64,000 nucleotides of DNA from JAMHWF01 sp964371405 (GCA_964371405.1 CAYJLV010000001.1:248001-312000); one strand, 5' to 3'; counted from the stretch's first letter, positions 7,735 to 16,643 are shown. Numbers and translations are program-made. Notes: generated by a model from the letters alone, not told the origin.

Positions 7735-9786
7735 ATGAAACTCTCCAAGCAGGAGCTGGAAGCCGTGATCGCGGCTTCACCGCGAAGCTACGTTCCTTTC
7801 AACAAGCTCGTGCTGTCGCCGACCTACCAGGTGCGGCCCGAGAACCCGGCGGCGCCGATGTCGCTCGCCGAACTGGCCGCGTCCATCGAAGCTGCTGGCC
7901 TGCTGCACAACCTGATCGTCCTGCGCGGCGCGAGTGGCGTGCACGAGGTCTGTGCGGGCGGCCGGCGCTTGCGCGCGATGGCGCTCCTCGTGGAGCAGGG
8001 CCGCTGGGCCGAGAACCAGCCGGTGCCCGTGCTCGTGGTGCCGGCCGAGCAGGCGCTGATGGCCAGCCTGATCGAGAACGTCGAGCGCGAGGCCCTGAAC
8101 CCGGCCGACGAGTTCGCGGCCTTCGCCCGACTGATCGACGGCGGCCGGTCGGTCGAGGACGTCGCGGCGGCCTTCGGCGTCACGCCGCAGGTCGTGAAGC
8201 GCCGGCTCAAGCTGGCGGCGGTGTCGCCCGCGCTGCTGACGCTGTTCCGCGAAGGCGGGATCGGGCTGGACTGCCTGATGGTGCTGGCCTCGATCGACGA
8301 CCCGGCGCGGCAGGAGCAGCTGTGGCAGCAGTTGCCAGAATGGAACCGCAGTGCGGATCAACTGCGTCGGCTGCTGACCCGGGGCGAGGTCGAGTCGGAT
8401 CGCGACGGCGCGGCGATCTTCGTGACGGTGGCCGCCTACGAGGCCGCGGGCGGCCCGCTGCGGCGCGACCTGTTCAGCGACGACGGCAAGGCCTACCTGC
8501 AGGACGCCGCGCTGCTCGAACGGCTGGCGCTGGACAAGTTGCAGCAACCGGCGCGCGAGGTCGCCGCCGAAGGCTGGAAGTGGGTCGATGTGCGGAGCCG
8601 GTACGTCTACGAGGACTACGTGCGTCATGGCGAAGTGCGCCGCACGCGCCGCGCGCCGAACGCCGATGAGGCTGCGCGCCATGCGCAACTCGAAGCCGAG
8701 CTGGAAGCGCTGCACACGCGCATGGAGGCGCTATCAGACGACGGCGGGAACGACGACGGCGATGAGAACGAGTACGCCGCGCTGGAAGCCGACGACGAAC
8801 GGCTGCGAGCCGAACTGAACACCATCGACGAAGCGCTGACGGTGTTTCCGGCGGACCTGATGGCGCAGGCGGGCTGCGTGGTGTTCGTGGGATCGCGGGG
8901 AACGGTCGAGGTCAAACGCGGGCTGGTCCGGCCGGAGGATCGTGATGCGGTCGTGCAGGCCGCGAGACAAGCCACGAGCGGCGAACCGACCACGGGCACC
9001 GCGCTCGTCAGTCTGCCCAAGGGCGGCGCTCGCGCAGTGCATTCCGAGAAGCTGATGCGCAGCCTGACCGCGCACCGCGTCGCGGCTATTCAGGCCGAAC
9101 TGCTGCTGCGACCCGACGTCGCCCTGGCCGCGCTCACGGCCCATCTGGCTGCGAAGCTGCTCAAGGACGGCTTCCACCGTTACCGCGGCGGCGACGACGC
9201 GCTCACGGTGAGCGGGAGCGAGACGCACGAGGGGCTGCGGCGCGAGTCCGCGGACATGGCCGAGGCGGAAGCCTGGAAGCTGATGGAGCAGACCCGCATC
9301 GAGTGGACCGCACGACTGCCGACTGACGGCACGACGCTGCTGCCCTGGCTGCTGGCGCAGGAGCGCGCCACCGTGGTCGAACTGCTGACCTTCCTCGTCG
9401 CCGCGAGCGTCACCGGCGTCGACGGAACCGAGCGCGAACGACAGAGCACGGACGCGCTGGCCCAGGCGCTCGGGCTCGACATGCGCCGCTGGTGGAAGGC
9501 CCGTGCCGCCACGTATTTCAACCATGTGTCGAAGGCGACGACCCTGGCCGCGGTGACCGAGGCCGCTGGCGCGAATGCCGCCGCGCCGCTGGCCGGGCTG
9601 AAGAAGGACGGCGCCGCGGCGGGTGCCGAGCAGGCCCTGGCCGCAACGGGCTGGCTCCCGCGTTGCCTTCGGACTTTGCCGCAGCGGCCCGACGTGGCCA
9701 GCACGCAGCTTGACCGCGATGGCGCGGGCGGCGAGTCTGGCGAAGAACAAGGAAGCGAGGACGCGGCCGACGAAGTCGCGCCGTGA
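7735..9786 (+). CDS. ParB/RepB/Spo0J-family protein, long form
   Basis: A 683-residue protein. Residues 15-110 form a ParB nuclease-like (CTPase) fold with the VCAGGRRLRAM box and the ENVEREALNPADE motif. A helix-turn-helix follows at about 140-170 (SVEDVAAAFGVTPQVVKRRL). The remaining 450 residues are acidic, helical and much longer than in chromosomal ParB (about 300), a form typical of plasmids and integrative elements. No ParA is adjacent, so it may act with the ParM-like ATPase at 12.8 kb or as a regulator of element DNA. The ATG at 7735 follows AGGAG. Confidence 0.85.
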   Translation: MKLSKQELEAVIAASPRSYVPFNKLVLSPTYQVRPENPAAPMSLAELAASIEAAGLLHNLIVLRGASGVHEVCAGGRRLRAMALLVEQGRWAENQPVPVLVVPAEQALMASLIENVEREALNPADEFAAFARLIDGGRSVEDVAAAFGVTPQVVKRRLKLAAVSPALLTLFREGGIGLDCLMVLASIDDPARQEQLWQQLPEWNRSADQLRRLLTRGEVESDRDGAAIFVTVAAYEAAGGPLRRDLFSDDGKAYLQDAALLERLALDKLQQPAREVAAEGWKWVDVRSRYVYEDYVRHGEVRRTRRAPNADEAARHAQLEAELEALHTRMEALSDDGGNDDGDENEYAALEADDERLRAELNTIDEALTVFPADLMAQAGCVVFVGSRGTVEVKRGLVRPEDRDAVVQAARQATSGEPTTGTALVSLPKGGARAVHSEKLMRSLTAHRVAAIQAELLLRPDVALAALTAHLAAKLLKDGFHRYRGGDDALTVSGSETHEGLRRESADMAEAEAWKLMEQTRIEWTARLPTDGTTLLPWLLAQERATVVELLTFLVAASVTGVDGTERERQSTDALAQALGLDMRRWWKARAATYFNHVSKATTLAAVTEAAGANAAAPLAGLKKDGAAAGAEQALAATGWLPRCLRTLPQRPDVASTQLDRDGAGGESGEEQGSEDAADEVAP

Positions 9787-9800
9787 TCGCCAGCCAGTAA

Positions 9801-9830
9801 GGCGGGCTTCAGTGAAGCACGCCGCCCGCC
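9801..9830. terminator. Stem-loop between convergent genes
   Basis: GGCGGGC (9801-9807) pairs with GCCCGCC (9824-9830), and an inner GCTTC/GAAGC arm lies between them. It lies where the ParB-like gene (ends 9786) meets the convergent gene ending at 9809, and overlaps that gene's stop codon. No U tract follows, so terminator function is tentative. Confidence 0.45.
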
Positions 9831-10576
9831 TGCGTCAAGGCCGTCTCGGGATGCAGCATCAGCGGCACGGCGAAGAGGTCGTGGTCGCCGGGGATGTCGA
9901 ACGGCGCGATCTCTTCGCTCATGTGCCGCAACAAGTCCGGCAGATGGTCGAGCATCCACCGCTTGGCGGTGTGGCGAGCCGCTGGCGTCGCCCGCGGGAG
10001 CCAGGGACACCAGATGCCGAATGGCGTCTGGCGGATGTCCAGTTCGAGCCCCACGGCAGGCCGGCGGATCGCCGCGATGGCGAACCTGACGCTGGCCGCG
10101 CGATCCTCTTCGACATGGCCGAAGGCGGTGACCATCGCTCCGGCCCAGAACGCTGCGCGTGGTGCGTCGTCGAGCAGGGCGGGCACGATCAGCTCCCAGA
10201 CCAAGCTGCCGCCGATGTCCCATTCGAGTAGCCACAGCGAGGGACTCAATGCGCGAATCCCTGCCTGCTCCATCGGCGGCAGCTGGTGCGCCAGATTGGC
10301 GGGCGTCCAGGGGCTCACTAGCGGTGAGTCGGTGTAGATGCCGCTCAACGACTCCGGATCGTGACGGCCGGGGAGCCGCTCGAACAAGGCATGGTCGTGC
10401 GTGACCGCCGCCGCGACGCCATCGCGCAGTGCCTTGGACCAGATGCGGGCCATGGGCTCGCATCGCATGACCGGCAGGGCGGGCGTGTCGAACAGATCGG
10501 GGGCGGCGGGCGCATCCGCGTCGAACGGCATCGGCAGCGCCGGTGGCAGGCTGAAGGGCAGCTTGTAGGGCTTCAT
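9809..10576 (-). CDS. Hypothetical protein of the mobile region
   Basis: A 255-residue protein with no family I recognise. It begins with a proline-rich segment (LPFSLPPALPMPFD) and has tryptophan-rich patches such as SLWLLEWDIGGSLVWELIVPALL and FGIWCPWLP. It has no clear catalytic motif and no signal peptide. It runs in the same direction as, and 12 bases downstream of, the recombinase gene, so the two are probably co-transcribed. The ATG at 10576 is preceded by GAGGA. Confidence 0.6.
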   Translation of the reverse strand: MKPYKLPFSLPPALPMPFDADAPAAPDLFDTPALPVMRCEPMARIWSKALRDGVAAAVTHDHALFERLPGRHDPESLSGIYTDSPLVSPWTPANLAHQLPPMEQAGIRALSPSLWLLEWDIGGSLVWELIVPALLDDAPRAAFWAGAMVTAFGHVEEDRAASVRFAIAAIRRPAVGLELDIRQTPFGIWCPWLPRATPAARHTAKRWMLDHLPDLLRHMSEEIAPFDIPGDHDLFAVPLMLHPETALTQAGGVLH

Positions 10577-10588
10577 GGGGTCCTCGGA

Positions 10589-11746
10589 TCAAAGTGTTGA
10601 AGTGGAGGGGTCGGCCGCCAACGGGGCATCCGGTTCGGTGGTCGCGGGCGTGGGCGGCTTGGGTGTCGAGCCGGCTCGCGCTTCGCTGCGCGCAACGGTG
10701 GACCGACCTAAATAGGCGTTCGTGATCTGTGGCCTGCCATGGCCAAGCAGGGCGGACACGTGTTGCCGCGCGGCACTGTCGGCATCCGCCGTGACACCCT
10801 GGCCGCCAGCCACCGGGGGTAGCGAGCCAGTCCTCTCGGTGTAGCGGCTGGCCGCGAACTGATGCCGCAGGCCATGCGGGACCACGCGCAGATCGCGCTT
10901 GGTGATGCCGAAGCGCTCCATCACGTAGCGCAATCGCCGCAGCGCCTGGACCAGCGTCAGGTTCGGGTCACCGACGCTGCCCTGCGTGCCCTTGGCGACG
11001 TGGCACGCGTAGGTGACGGCATGGCGGCACAAGGCATCGTCGATCGGCACGTAGCGCTGCCGCCCGCCCTTCGTGCCGCGGTGGGTGTCGAGGTACTGGA
11101 CCACTCCGTTCCCGTCCTCCCCATCCGATCCTGAATCGCCCTTCGCCTGGCGCGCGGTCGCCACGTCGACGTGCGGGCGCAGCATCAGGCTCTCCTTGAA
11201 CCGCAGCCCGAAGGCGAGCATCAGCCAGAGGCTGGCCGCCGCGTGCACGTCGTAGTCCTCGACATCGCGGATCACCGACGCGACATCGATGCCCAGCGCG
11301 CGCCACGACTTGTCGTCCGTCGTGATGCCGCTGCGCCGGTACAGCGCGGGGTCGTCGAAGTAGGCCCCGATGGGCTTGAGCAGCTTGGGCTTGCCGATCC
11401 AGCGGGTGAAGGTCTTCAGGTGCGAGTAGTAGGTCGGGATCGTGCCCGGCGCCAGGCGGCCGGCTTTGGCTTCGGCGCACCAATGCGCCAGCACGAAATC
11501 GGCATGGCGTCCGCTGAACGAGCGCGGGTCGAGCTTGAAGGCCTTGACCGGGTTGTGGTGCAGGAAGCGGAACACCCACACGCAAAGCCGGCCGCGTGAC
11601 TGCGCGGTGCGATGGCCGATGTTCTTCGCCTTGACCGCGTGCTGCCAGTTGTGCCGGCGCAGGATCAGCGCCAGCACGTGCATGCACCGCTGCGGCTGCA
11701 GCGGCAGGGTGTCGAGATCGACGGTGAGTGGATCGGTTCGGGACAT
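10589..11746 (-). CDS. Tyrosine recombinase (integrase)
   Basis: A 385-residue site-specific recombinase. The N-terminal half is a SAM-like core-binding domain. The catalytic domain shows Arg182 (FGLRFKES), a lysine near 226 (RGTKGG), HGLRH (His291, Arg294), His336 (LLGHGRPQ) and the nucleophile Tyr345 (TNAYLG), the complete R-K-HxxR-H-Y set. The start at 11746 is chosen because GGAGG lies 5 bases upstream; a reading from 11983 adds 79 unconserved residues. It probably catalyses integration/excision or dimer resolution of the surrounding element. No attachment site could be identified by eye. Confidence 0.88.
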   Translation of the reverse strand: MSRTDPLTVDLDTLPLQPQRCMHVLALILRRHNWQHAVKAKNIGHRTAQSRGRLCVWVFRFLHHNPVKAFKLDPRSFSGRHADFVLAHWCAEAKAGRLAPGTIPTYYSHLKTFTRWIGKPKLLKPIGAYFDDPALYRRSGITTDDKSWRALGIDVASVIRDVEDYDVHAAASLWLMLAFGLRFKESLMLRPHVDVATARQAKGDSGSDGEDGNGVVQYLDTHRGTKGGRQRYVPIDDALCRHAVTYACHVAKGTQGSVGDPNLTLVQALRRLRYVMERFGITKRDLRVVPHGLRHQFAASRYTERTGSLPPVAGGQGVTADADSAARQHVSALLGHGRPQITNAYLGRSTVARSEARAGSTPKPPTPATTEPDAPLAADPSTSTL

Positions 11747-12770
11747 GGCGACCTCCGGGTGCCGGTGAATCGAAAGGGATGGCCCGCTGAGAAACCGACA
11801 GGTGCCGGGCCCGGCATCGAGTCGATCGCGCGTCCCCACGCGCGGTTGCCCAGGCTTCGGACGGCAGCACCGTCCAGGCCTTCGTAAAAGTGATCGCCTT
11901 GCACACGGTGCGTACACGCGTGGCTGTCCGCTCGGGGCGGACCGCGACGCCAGCTCGGCATGAGCCGAGGGCGGGCGCGGCATGGTGTGCGGGCGTCACC
12001 CGTACGTCGGCCCATCGAGGGGCCGCACGCGGACGTTCCAGCCGGACCGACAGGCACCACCGCAGCCAACGCGGTGGGCGGTCCGTTCACGCAGGTCCCA
12101 CGGGTACCGGTCGGGCCGGTGGGCCGTGGGTCGCGGTCGCTCGAGGCGGCCGCGGCGCGTGATGCTGGAACGTCAGGGGGAAAGAGGCGGGTGCCCGTGG
12201 GCACGCCGCGATCCACGGCCTCGCGGGCCATGGCGGCTGGTGGGTGAACGTGGCGGATCGAGTCCGCCGCGGATCCGGGGCTCCAGGCCCTCGGCGACCG
12301 AGGTCACCGCAACTGTTGGGGCTTCCTTTAACGCGGCCACTGTGTGCCGCGCCCGGTACGGAAGCTACCGGCTTGACGCACCGCAATCATGTGCCAGCGC
12401 GACGCGGACCTCAAGCTCGAAATGTGCCGATGAGCGCGCCGTGATCGAGGTCGGCTCCGTGCGCGAGAGGGGTTGACAAGCCTTCCTCCTACCTCTGTCT
12501 CCGATGCAGCCGGTAGAGGACGGTCTGCGGTGCATTGGTGCGACTGCGGCACTTGACGGGACCAAGACGGGTGCGACCGTGCAGCGACTTGCGGAAGCAC
12601 CGTTGTGGCTGCGGCGAAGTGTGAGTGCAGCCAGAGCCGCGTGCCAGCGCGGTCGTCGTCGCGAGCGACCTGATCGCGATAGCGCGCCTCGTTCGACAGT
12701 CTTCCGCGTGTGAGCGAGCCATCGGCCGTCCGATGCTGGGCGGTCTTCACTGATCTGTAGAAGGAACACC
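11747..12770. other. One-kilobase gap without a recognisable gene
   Basis: Between the divergent recombinase and ParM-like genes. Open frames here lack recognisable domains and have arginine/proline-rich compositions typical of shadow frames. It contains a structured inverted repeat (12043-12085) and GC-rich CCGGT-containing runs. In the context of partition-type genes on both sides, a centromere-like or attachment site is possible but unproven. Confidence 0.45.
12043..12085. repeat. Nested inverted repeat in the partition-gene gap
   Basis: Outer arms CGGACCG (12043-12049) and CGGTCCG (12079-12085) enclose inner arms CCACCG (12057-12062) and CGGTGG (12072-12077), leaving a 9-base loop. It could fold as an interrupted hairpin. 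It is about 0.7 kb upstream of the ParM-like gene. It may be a protein-binding or structured DNA site; in such GC-rich DNA chance is not excluded. Confidence 0.4.
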
Positions 12771-13805
12771 ATGACAGCAGTCGTCAGAGCCATCGATGTC
12801 GGCTTCGGCTACACCAAGTTCACGACAGGCGGGACGGCCGCCGACATCCGCTGCGCCAGCTTCCCGTCACTGGCCTGCCTCAGCACGCGCGATCCGTCCG
12901 CATCGCTGGGCGCGGAGCGCCGGCGCACCTTCGCGATTCCCATCAAGGGCGTCTTCTACGAGGTCGGCCCGGACGTGGTCCTCGCGGGCGACGGATTCCG
13001 CGCCACGCAGATCCACCATCGCTATATCGACACGCCCGAGTACCTGGCGCTGGCGCGCGGGGCGATGCGCTCGATGAAGGTCGAACTCATCGACCTGCTG
13101 GTGGTCGGCCTGCCCGTGGCGACGTTTGCCGCCGACAAGGCCGCACTCGAAAAGCTGATGACGGGCCGGCACGACGTGGGCGGTGGCAAGTCGGTGCACG
13201 TGCGCAAGGCGTTGGCCATGGCCCAGCCGCACGGCGCGCTGATCGACTATGCGGACCAGCACGACCGCGTGCTCGCCATGCAGGACGAGCAGAGCCTCGT
13301 CATCGACCCTGGCTCGCGCACCTTCGACTGGTTGGTGGCGCGTGGCATGAAGCTGTCGCACAAGCGCAGCCACTCGGTCGACCGCGGCGTTGCGGACATC
13401 TTGAACCTCATCGCGGACGACGTCAGCGTGGAGATTGGTTCCACCTACACCAGCCTGGACAGCATCGACCACGCGCTGAGGACCGGCAAGGCGTTGACCG
13501 TGTACCAGAAGACCTACCAGCTCTCGCGCATGAGGCCGATGGTCGAGAGCATCGCGCGGCAGGCCGTCGCCGCCATGATTCGGCGCATCGGGCCGGCCTA
13601 CGACGTGCGCAACGTGATCCTCGTCGGCGGCGGTGCGTTCCTGTTCCGCAAGGCGGTCAAGCAGGCATTCGCATCGCACGAGGTGCTGGAGGTCAAGGAG
13701 CCGATGTTCGCCAACGTGCGCGGGTATCAGATCGCCGGTTCCAACTATGTGGACGCAGCCACGCAGAGCGCGGGCGGCGTGGTGGCGGAAGGGGGCAGGG
13801 CATGA
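12771..13805 (+). CDS. ParM/StbA-like actin-fold ATPase
   Basis: A 344-residue actin-fold ATPase. It has phosphate-1 motif AIDVGFGYTKF at residues 8-18, phosphate-2 VIDPGSRTFDW near 180 and the adenosine motif ILVGGGAFLFRKAVKQAF near 283. It resembles PRTRC-system protein D and plasmid ParM/StbA proteins, which polymerise to push plasmid copies apart. A complete PRTRC gene set is not present. Its stop overlaps the next start (ATGA), so it is the first gene of a tight four-gene string (12771-15139). The ATG at 12771 has GAAGGA upstream. Confidence 0.82.
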   Translation: MTAVVRAIDVGFGYTKFTTGGTAADIRCASFPSLACLSTRDPSASLGAERRRTFAIPIKGVFYEVGPDVVLAGDGFRATQIHHRYIDTPEYLALARGAMRSMKVELIDLLVVGLPVATFAADKAALEKLMTGRHDVGGGKSVHVRKALAMAQPHGALIDYADQHDRVLAMQDEQSLVIDPGSRTFDWLVARGMKLSHKRSHSVDRGVADILNLIADDVSVEIGSTYTSLDSIDHALRTGKALTVYQKTYQLSRMRPMVESIARQAVAAMIRRIGPAYDVRNVILVGGGAFLFRKAVKQAFASHEVLEVKEPMFANVRGYQIAGSNYVDAATQSAGGVVAEGGRA

Positions 13806-14104
13806 GCGCCGTCGACACGAAGGTGGATCAAAGCGTCAGGTTGCTCTTCGAGTTGTCGCGCAACGACAACCCACGGCTGTTCGACGACCTAATGCGATTC
13901 AACAAGGGGCCCAAGCGGGTCAACCGGTTGCGGTTCCTCGCTCATGAAGGCCTGCTGGCGCAGCAATGGCCTCTTGGCATGACCGTTCAGGCGCCAGCGC
14001 CGATGGCGGCCGCGTTGAGGGCGCCGCATGTCGGCGTGGACCCAGCTGTGGCGCGCCAGACCAGCCAGGCGTTCGAGGTCAGCAACGGTGGCGCGGAGGA
14101 TTGA
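13802..14104 (+). CDS. Small partner of the ParM-like ATPase, possible ParR-type adaptor
   Basis: A 100-residue protein overlapping the ParM-like gene by ATGA and the next gene by TGATG. The first half is charged and helical (VRLLFELSRNDNPRLFDDLMRFNKG); the second is alanine/proline-rich. In type II partition operons the short gene after parM encodes ParR, the DNA-binding adaptor. That parallel rests on position and size only, as no ribbon-helix-helix pattern is obvious. It could equally be an unrelated small protein. Confidence 0.6.
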   Translation: MSAVDTKVDQSVRLLFELSRNDNPRLFDDLMRFNKGPKRVNRLRFLAHEGLLAQQWPLGMTVQAPAPMAAALRAPHVGVDPAVARQTSQAFEVSNGGAED

Positions 14105-14559
14105 TGCGGCGCCGGCGCAAGGCGAAGTGCGCGGTCGGCGCGTCGGCGTTGTCGCAGATGGGGGTCTGCGAGCGGCTGGTCGTGTTCGAACACCACGATG
14201 GAAAGCGGCCGACACCGGCGCAGAAGGCGGCCCTAAACCGCGGGCTGCGGGCGCATCGGCAGTTCGCGTCCGAAGGTGCTTCGGAAGCAGCGCGAGGAGG
14301 ACGCTGCTTCATCGCCACGCACGTCTTTGGTGAAGGGCCGGAGACACAAGTCCTGCGCCGCTTCCGCGATCGGTTCCTGCGACCCACGCGTACTGGACGG
14401 CGCCTGATCCTCGTCTACTACCACCTGGCACCGACCGTGTGCCTCGCCATGGAGAGATGGCCGATGACGCAGTCCGCGGCAAGGGCAGCGATCAGGCCAC
14501 TGGTTTGGGTCGCCATGCGACTTCTTGCCGATCGGAGGACAAGCCATGTCGGCCGCTGA
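14104..14559 (+). CDS. CFI-box protein with Cas4-like N-terminal motif
   Basis: A 151-residue protein in two parts. Residues 13-53 (ALSQMGVCERLVVFEH, then RPTPAQ and RGLRAH) resemble the first segment of Cas4/RecB-like nucleases: S-x-x-x-x-C-x-R, a hydrophobic helix, then G-x-x-x-H. Residues 67-110 hold CFIATHVFG, VLRRFRDRFL and LILVYYHLAP, the CFI-box module found at the end of diverse proteins. No catalytic D/ExK set is present. It overlaps the upstream gene (TGATG) and by 14 bases the nuclease gene downstream, so the two are probably made together. The start at 14104 avoids a long overlap implied by a reading from 13966. Confidence 0.65.
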   Translation: MRRRRKAKCAVGASALSQMGVCERLVVFEHHDGKRPTPAQKAALNRGLRAHRQFASEGASEAARGGRCFIATHVFGEGPETQVLRRFRDRFLRPTRTGRRLILVYYHLAPTVCLAMERWPMTQSAARAAIRPLVWVAMRLLADRRTSHVGR

Positions 14560-15139
14560 GTTCGGGCTTCTTGTCGCCGGTTGCGTGGCCTGCGTCGTAG
14601 CGGCCTGGGCCGCAGCACGCGTCGCTCGGAGGCGCCTGGCAGGAGCAAATGAATGGATGCCCGGGGAGTTGAAGGATCACAGGCTCGCCTACTCGGAGAG
14701 GACATTCAGGTCCGGTGGCGACAGGCAGGTGGTAGCCCGAGTGGATCGCGCGTACCGCGGGCGCAGCGGACTGATCACGTTGGTCGAACTGAAAACACGA
14801 CGAGCCCATCGCGCTTACCGGTCGGACGTGATCGAACTGTCGGCGCAGCGCGTCGCGCTGGAGGGCGAGACAGGAGAGCCGGTTGCTCGCATCGGATGGG
14901 TGGTCGTGGAGTCTGCAACGCGGCGAACGGCCCATCCGGTCACCCTGATGTCGCCGCGGGCTGTCTGGAATCTTGCCTCGCGGCGTGACGCCCTTCTGGC
15001 GGGCACGGAGTCGCCCCACTACCCGGCCACGAGCGGTGTGTGCGCGCCGTGCACCCACCGAGGTCGATGCCGCCTGCGCGGCGCGGGGGATGCAGGGGGC
15101 GGTGACGGCGAAGTGCATCAGTTGGCGCCAAGAAGGTGA
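14546..15139 (+). CDS. Membrane-anchored PD-(D/E)XK nuclease, Cas4-like
   Basis: A 197-residue protein. Residues 5-26 form one transmembrane helix (FGLLVAGCVACVVAAWAA). The soluble part has a PD-(D/E)XK core: Asp67 (ARVDRAYRG), Glu81 and Lys83 (VELKTR) and Gln101 (ELSAQR). It ends with Cys166, Cys169 and Cys175 (CAPCTHRGRC), the three-cysteine pattern that with one N-terminal cysteine holds the iron-sulfur cluster in Cas4/AddB-type nucleases. The fourth cysteine could be one in the anchor or come from the coupled CFI-box protein (Cys22). The ATG at 14546 follows GGAGG. No CRISPR array or cas genes are nearby, so a role in element DNA processing or defence is inferred. Confidence 0.7.
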   Translation: MSAAEFGLLVAGCVACVVAAWAAARVARRRLAGANEWMPGELKDHRLAYSERTFRSGGDRQVVARVDRAYRGRSGLITLVELKTRRAHRAYRSDVIELSAQRVALEGETGEPVARIGWVVVESATRRTAHPVTLMSPRAVWNLASRRDALLAGTESPHYPATSGVCAPCTHRGRCRLRGAGDAGGGDGEVHQLAPRR

Positions 15140-15450
15140 ACCCGGAGCCTCGCTGTCGACGGTTTGCGCTCATGATTCGGCAAGCCGCATCCACGCGCTC
15201 GCCGTCGATCGCGGCTGGGCGGGTTGGCACCCTGTATTGCGCCGACCGACCGTCGTGGCCCGTCACGCCCATCGCAATGGAAGCACACCTCGACCATCGT
15301 CGACCGGGTCATCGCGCTGTTGAGGCTCGTTCGACGATCGATGCTCGGCGTGGAGGAGCGCCATGCGCGGGACTTTGAGCGCTCCAACTGGTTGACCGCA
15401 ACTCGCTTGGCGCCAGTGCGCGCCTCTCAGTGAACGATCGTTCATGGAAA
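15140..15450. other. Gap between the mobile region and the stress island
   Basis: About 300 bases with no supported gene. It is the likely border zone between element-type genes and the stress gene cluster. I found no tRNA gene, direct repeat or integrase attachment core by eye. Confidence 0.35.
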
Positions 15451-15464
15451 TTGATGCCGGTCAA
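15451..15464. promoter_or_regulatory. FNR/DNR-type box upstream of a Usp gene
   Basis: TTGATGCCGGTCAA, all ten conserved positions of TTGAY-N4-RTCAA. It ends 85 bases before the Usp start at 15550. No strong -10 was recognised. Confidence 0.7.
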
Positions 15465-15549
15465 CGACGCTGCCTGGGAAAGCCCGAGCATGGTCGGCGT
15501 CGGTTCGCATGATCCGCATGCATCCCAATGGCCAGCAGGAGGGTGGACG

Positions 15550-16428
15550 ATGACGACGATCCGCAGCGTTGTAGCGGCGACCGACTTCTCGCCAGCCTCG
15601 GATGCGGCCGTGCGCCGAGCGTCGCACCTGGCAGCGACGCACGGCGCTGCGCTGTGCTTGTTGCACGCATTCGATGTTGGCGCCTGGCACAGCCTGAAGA
15701 ACGTCTTCGACGCTCAACGCTTGACAGTCGACCCACCCACCGATGTGCGGATGCAGCAGCGTCTGGCCGATTGCGCCGCATCGCTGGCGGCGTCGACCGG
15801 CCTTGAGGTTGGCGTCCATTTCGGACTGGGGCCGCCGGCCAAGGTGATCGAGGCGTACGTCAAGGCGCACGGCGGCAGTCTTGTCGTGATCGGCTCGCGT
15901 GCCGAACCCTCGCTGTCGGGCCTGGGCAGCACTGCGTTAAAGGTGGTGCGCAGGCCCGCATGCCCGGTGCTGATCGTGCGGGTGGCCGAGGACAGGCCTT
16001 ACAAGACGGTCCTGTCGGCCGTCGACCTGCGTGAGGGCTCGGTGCGGGCGGCATCTCTCGCCGTCGCCCTGTTTCCGGCCGCGCACCATCACCTGCTGTA
16101 TGCGCTGGACGTGGAGTCGGGCAGCGCCGCCTGGGACAGTCTCGGTCGGGAGCCGCTGCGCCTGCTGCATGCATCGTTGCATGACAAGGCTGAGCACGAC
16201 TTGCAGCAGTTGGCGCAGAGCCTGTCCGCAGCTGCGAGGCATCCGCTGGTCGCCTTGGTCGCCGACGATGTGCCGGCGCGGGCGATCCTGGTGGGCGCAG
16301 CCAACCTGGCTGCCGATTGCGTGGTCGTTGGTCATCATGGCATGGGCACGGCCACCGAGAGTTATCTCGGCAGCATGGCCCAGCACGTGATCTACGCCGC
16401 TCTCTCTGATGTGCTGGTGGTGCCATGA
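15550..16428 (+). CDS. Tandem-domain universal stress protein (Usp)
   Basis: A 292-residue protein with two Usp domains. The second keeps the ATP-binding signature G-2x-G-9x-GS (VVGHHGMGTATESYLGS). The first has a degenerate version (GSRAEPSLSGLGS). It shares the unusual segment AWHSLK-VFDAQRLTVDPP with the Usp at 39219, so these two form one subfamily. The start at 15550 is chosen over 15430 because GGAGG precedes it and Usp homology begins there. The FNR-type box at 15451 suggests induction under low oxygen. Confidence 0.88.
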   Translation: MTTIRSVVAATDFSPASDAAVRRASHLAATHGAALCLLHAFDVGAWHSLKNVFDAQRLTVDPPTDVRMQQRLADCAASLAASTGLEVGVHFGLGPPAKVIEAYVKAHGGSLVVIGSRAEPSLSGLGSTALKVVRRPACPVLIVRVAEDRPYKTVLSAVDLREGSVRAASLAVALFPAAHHHLLYALDVESGSAAWDSLGREPLRLLHASLHDKAEHDLQQLAQSLSAAARHPLVALVADDVPARAILVGAANLAADCVVVGHHGMGTATESYLGSMAQHVIYAALSDVLVVP

Positions 16429-16643
16429 GGCCGCGGGCCCGCTTCAACGGCGAACACCGGAGTGCGCTGTACGAAGGTTCACGAGTGACCGCGGCGGGGC
16501 GCGACGGTGTGAACGTCTCCCGATGCCCATCCATCTGATTTCACCGGGGATGGACGAGAAGTCGAGACTGCCCGGGCCCGGAGATCCAGCCTGAGCCGCC
16601 CGCTGCAACGGGGTGGCGGCTGCGCGTACGGTAGCCTTGTCAA

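Noticed and set aside
12473..12478. TTGACA upstream of the ParM-like gene as a -35 element
   Set aside because: No acceptable -10 lies 16-18 bases downstream, and it is nearly 300 bases from the start codon.
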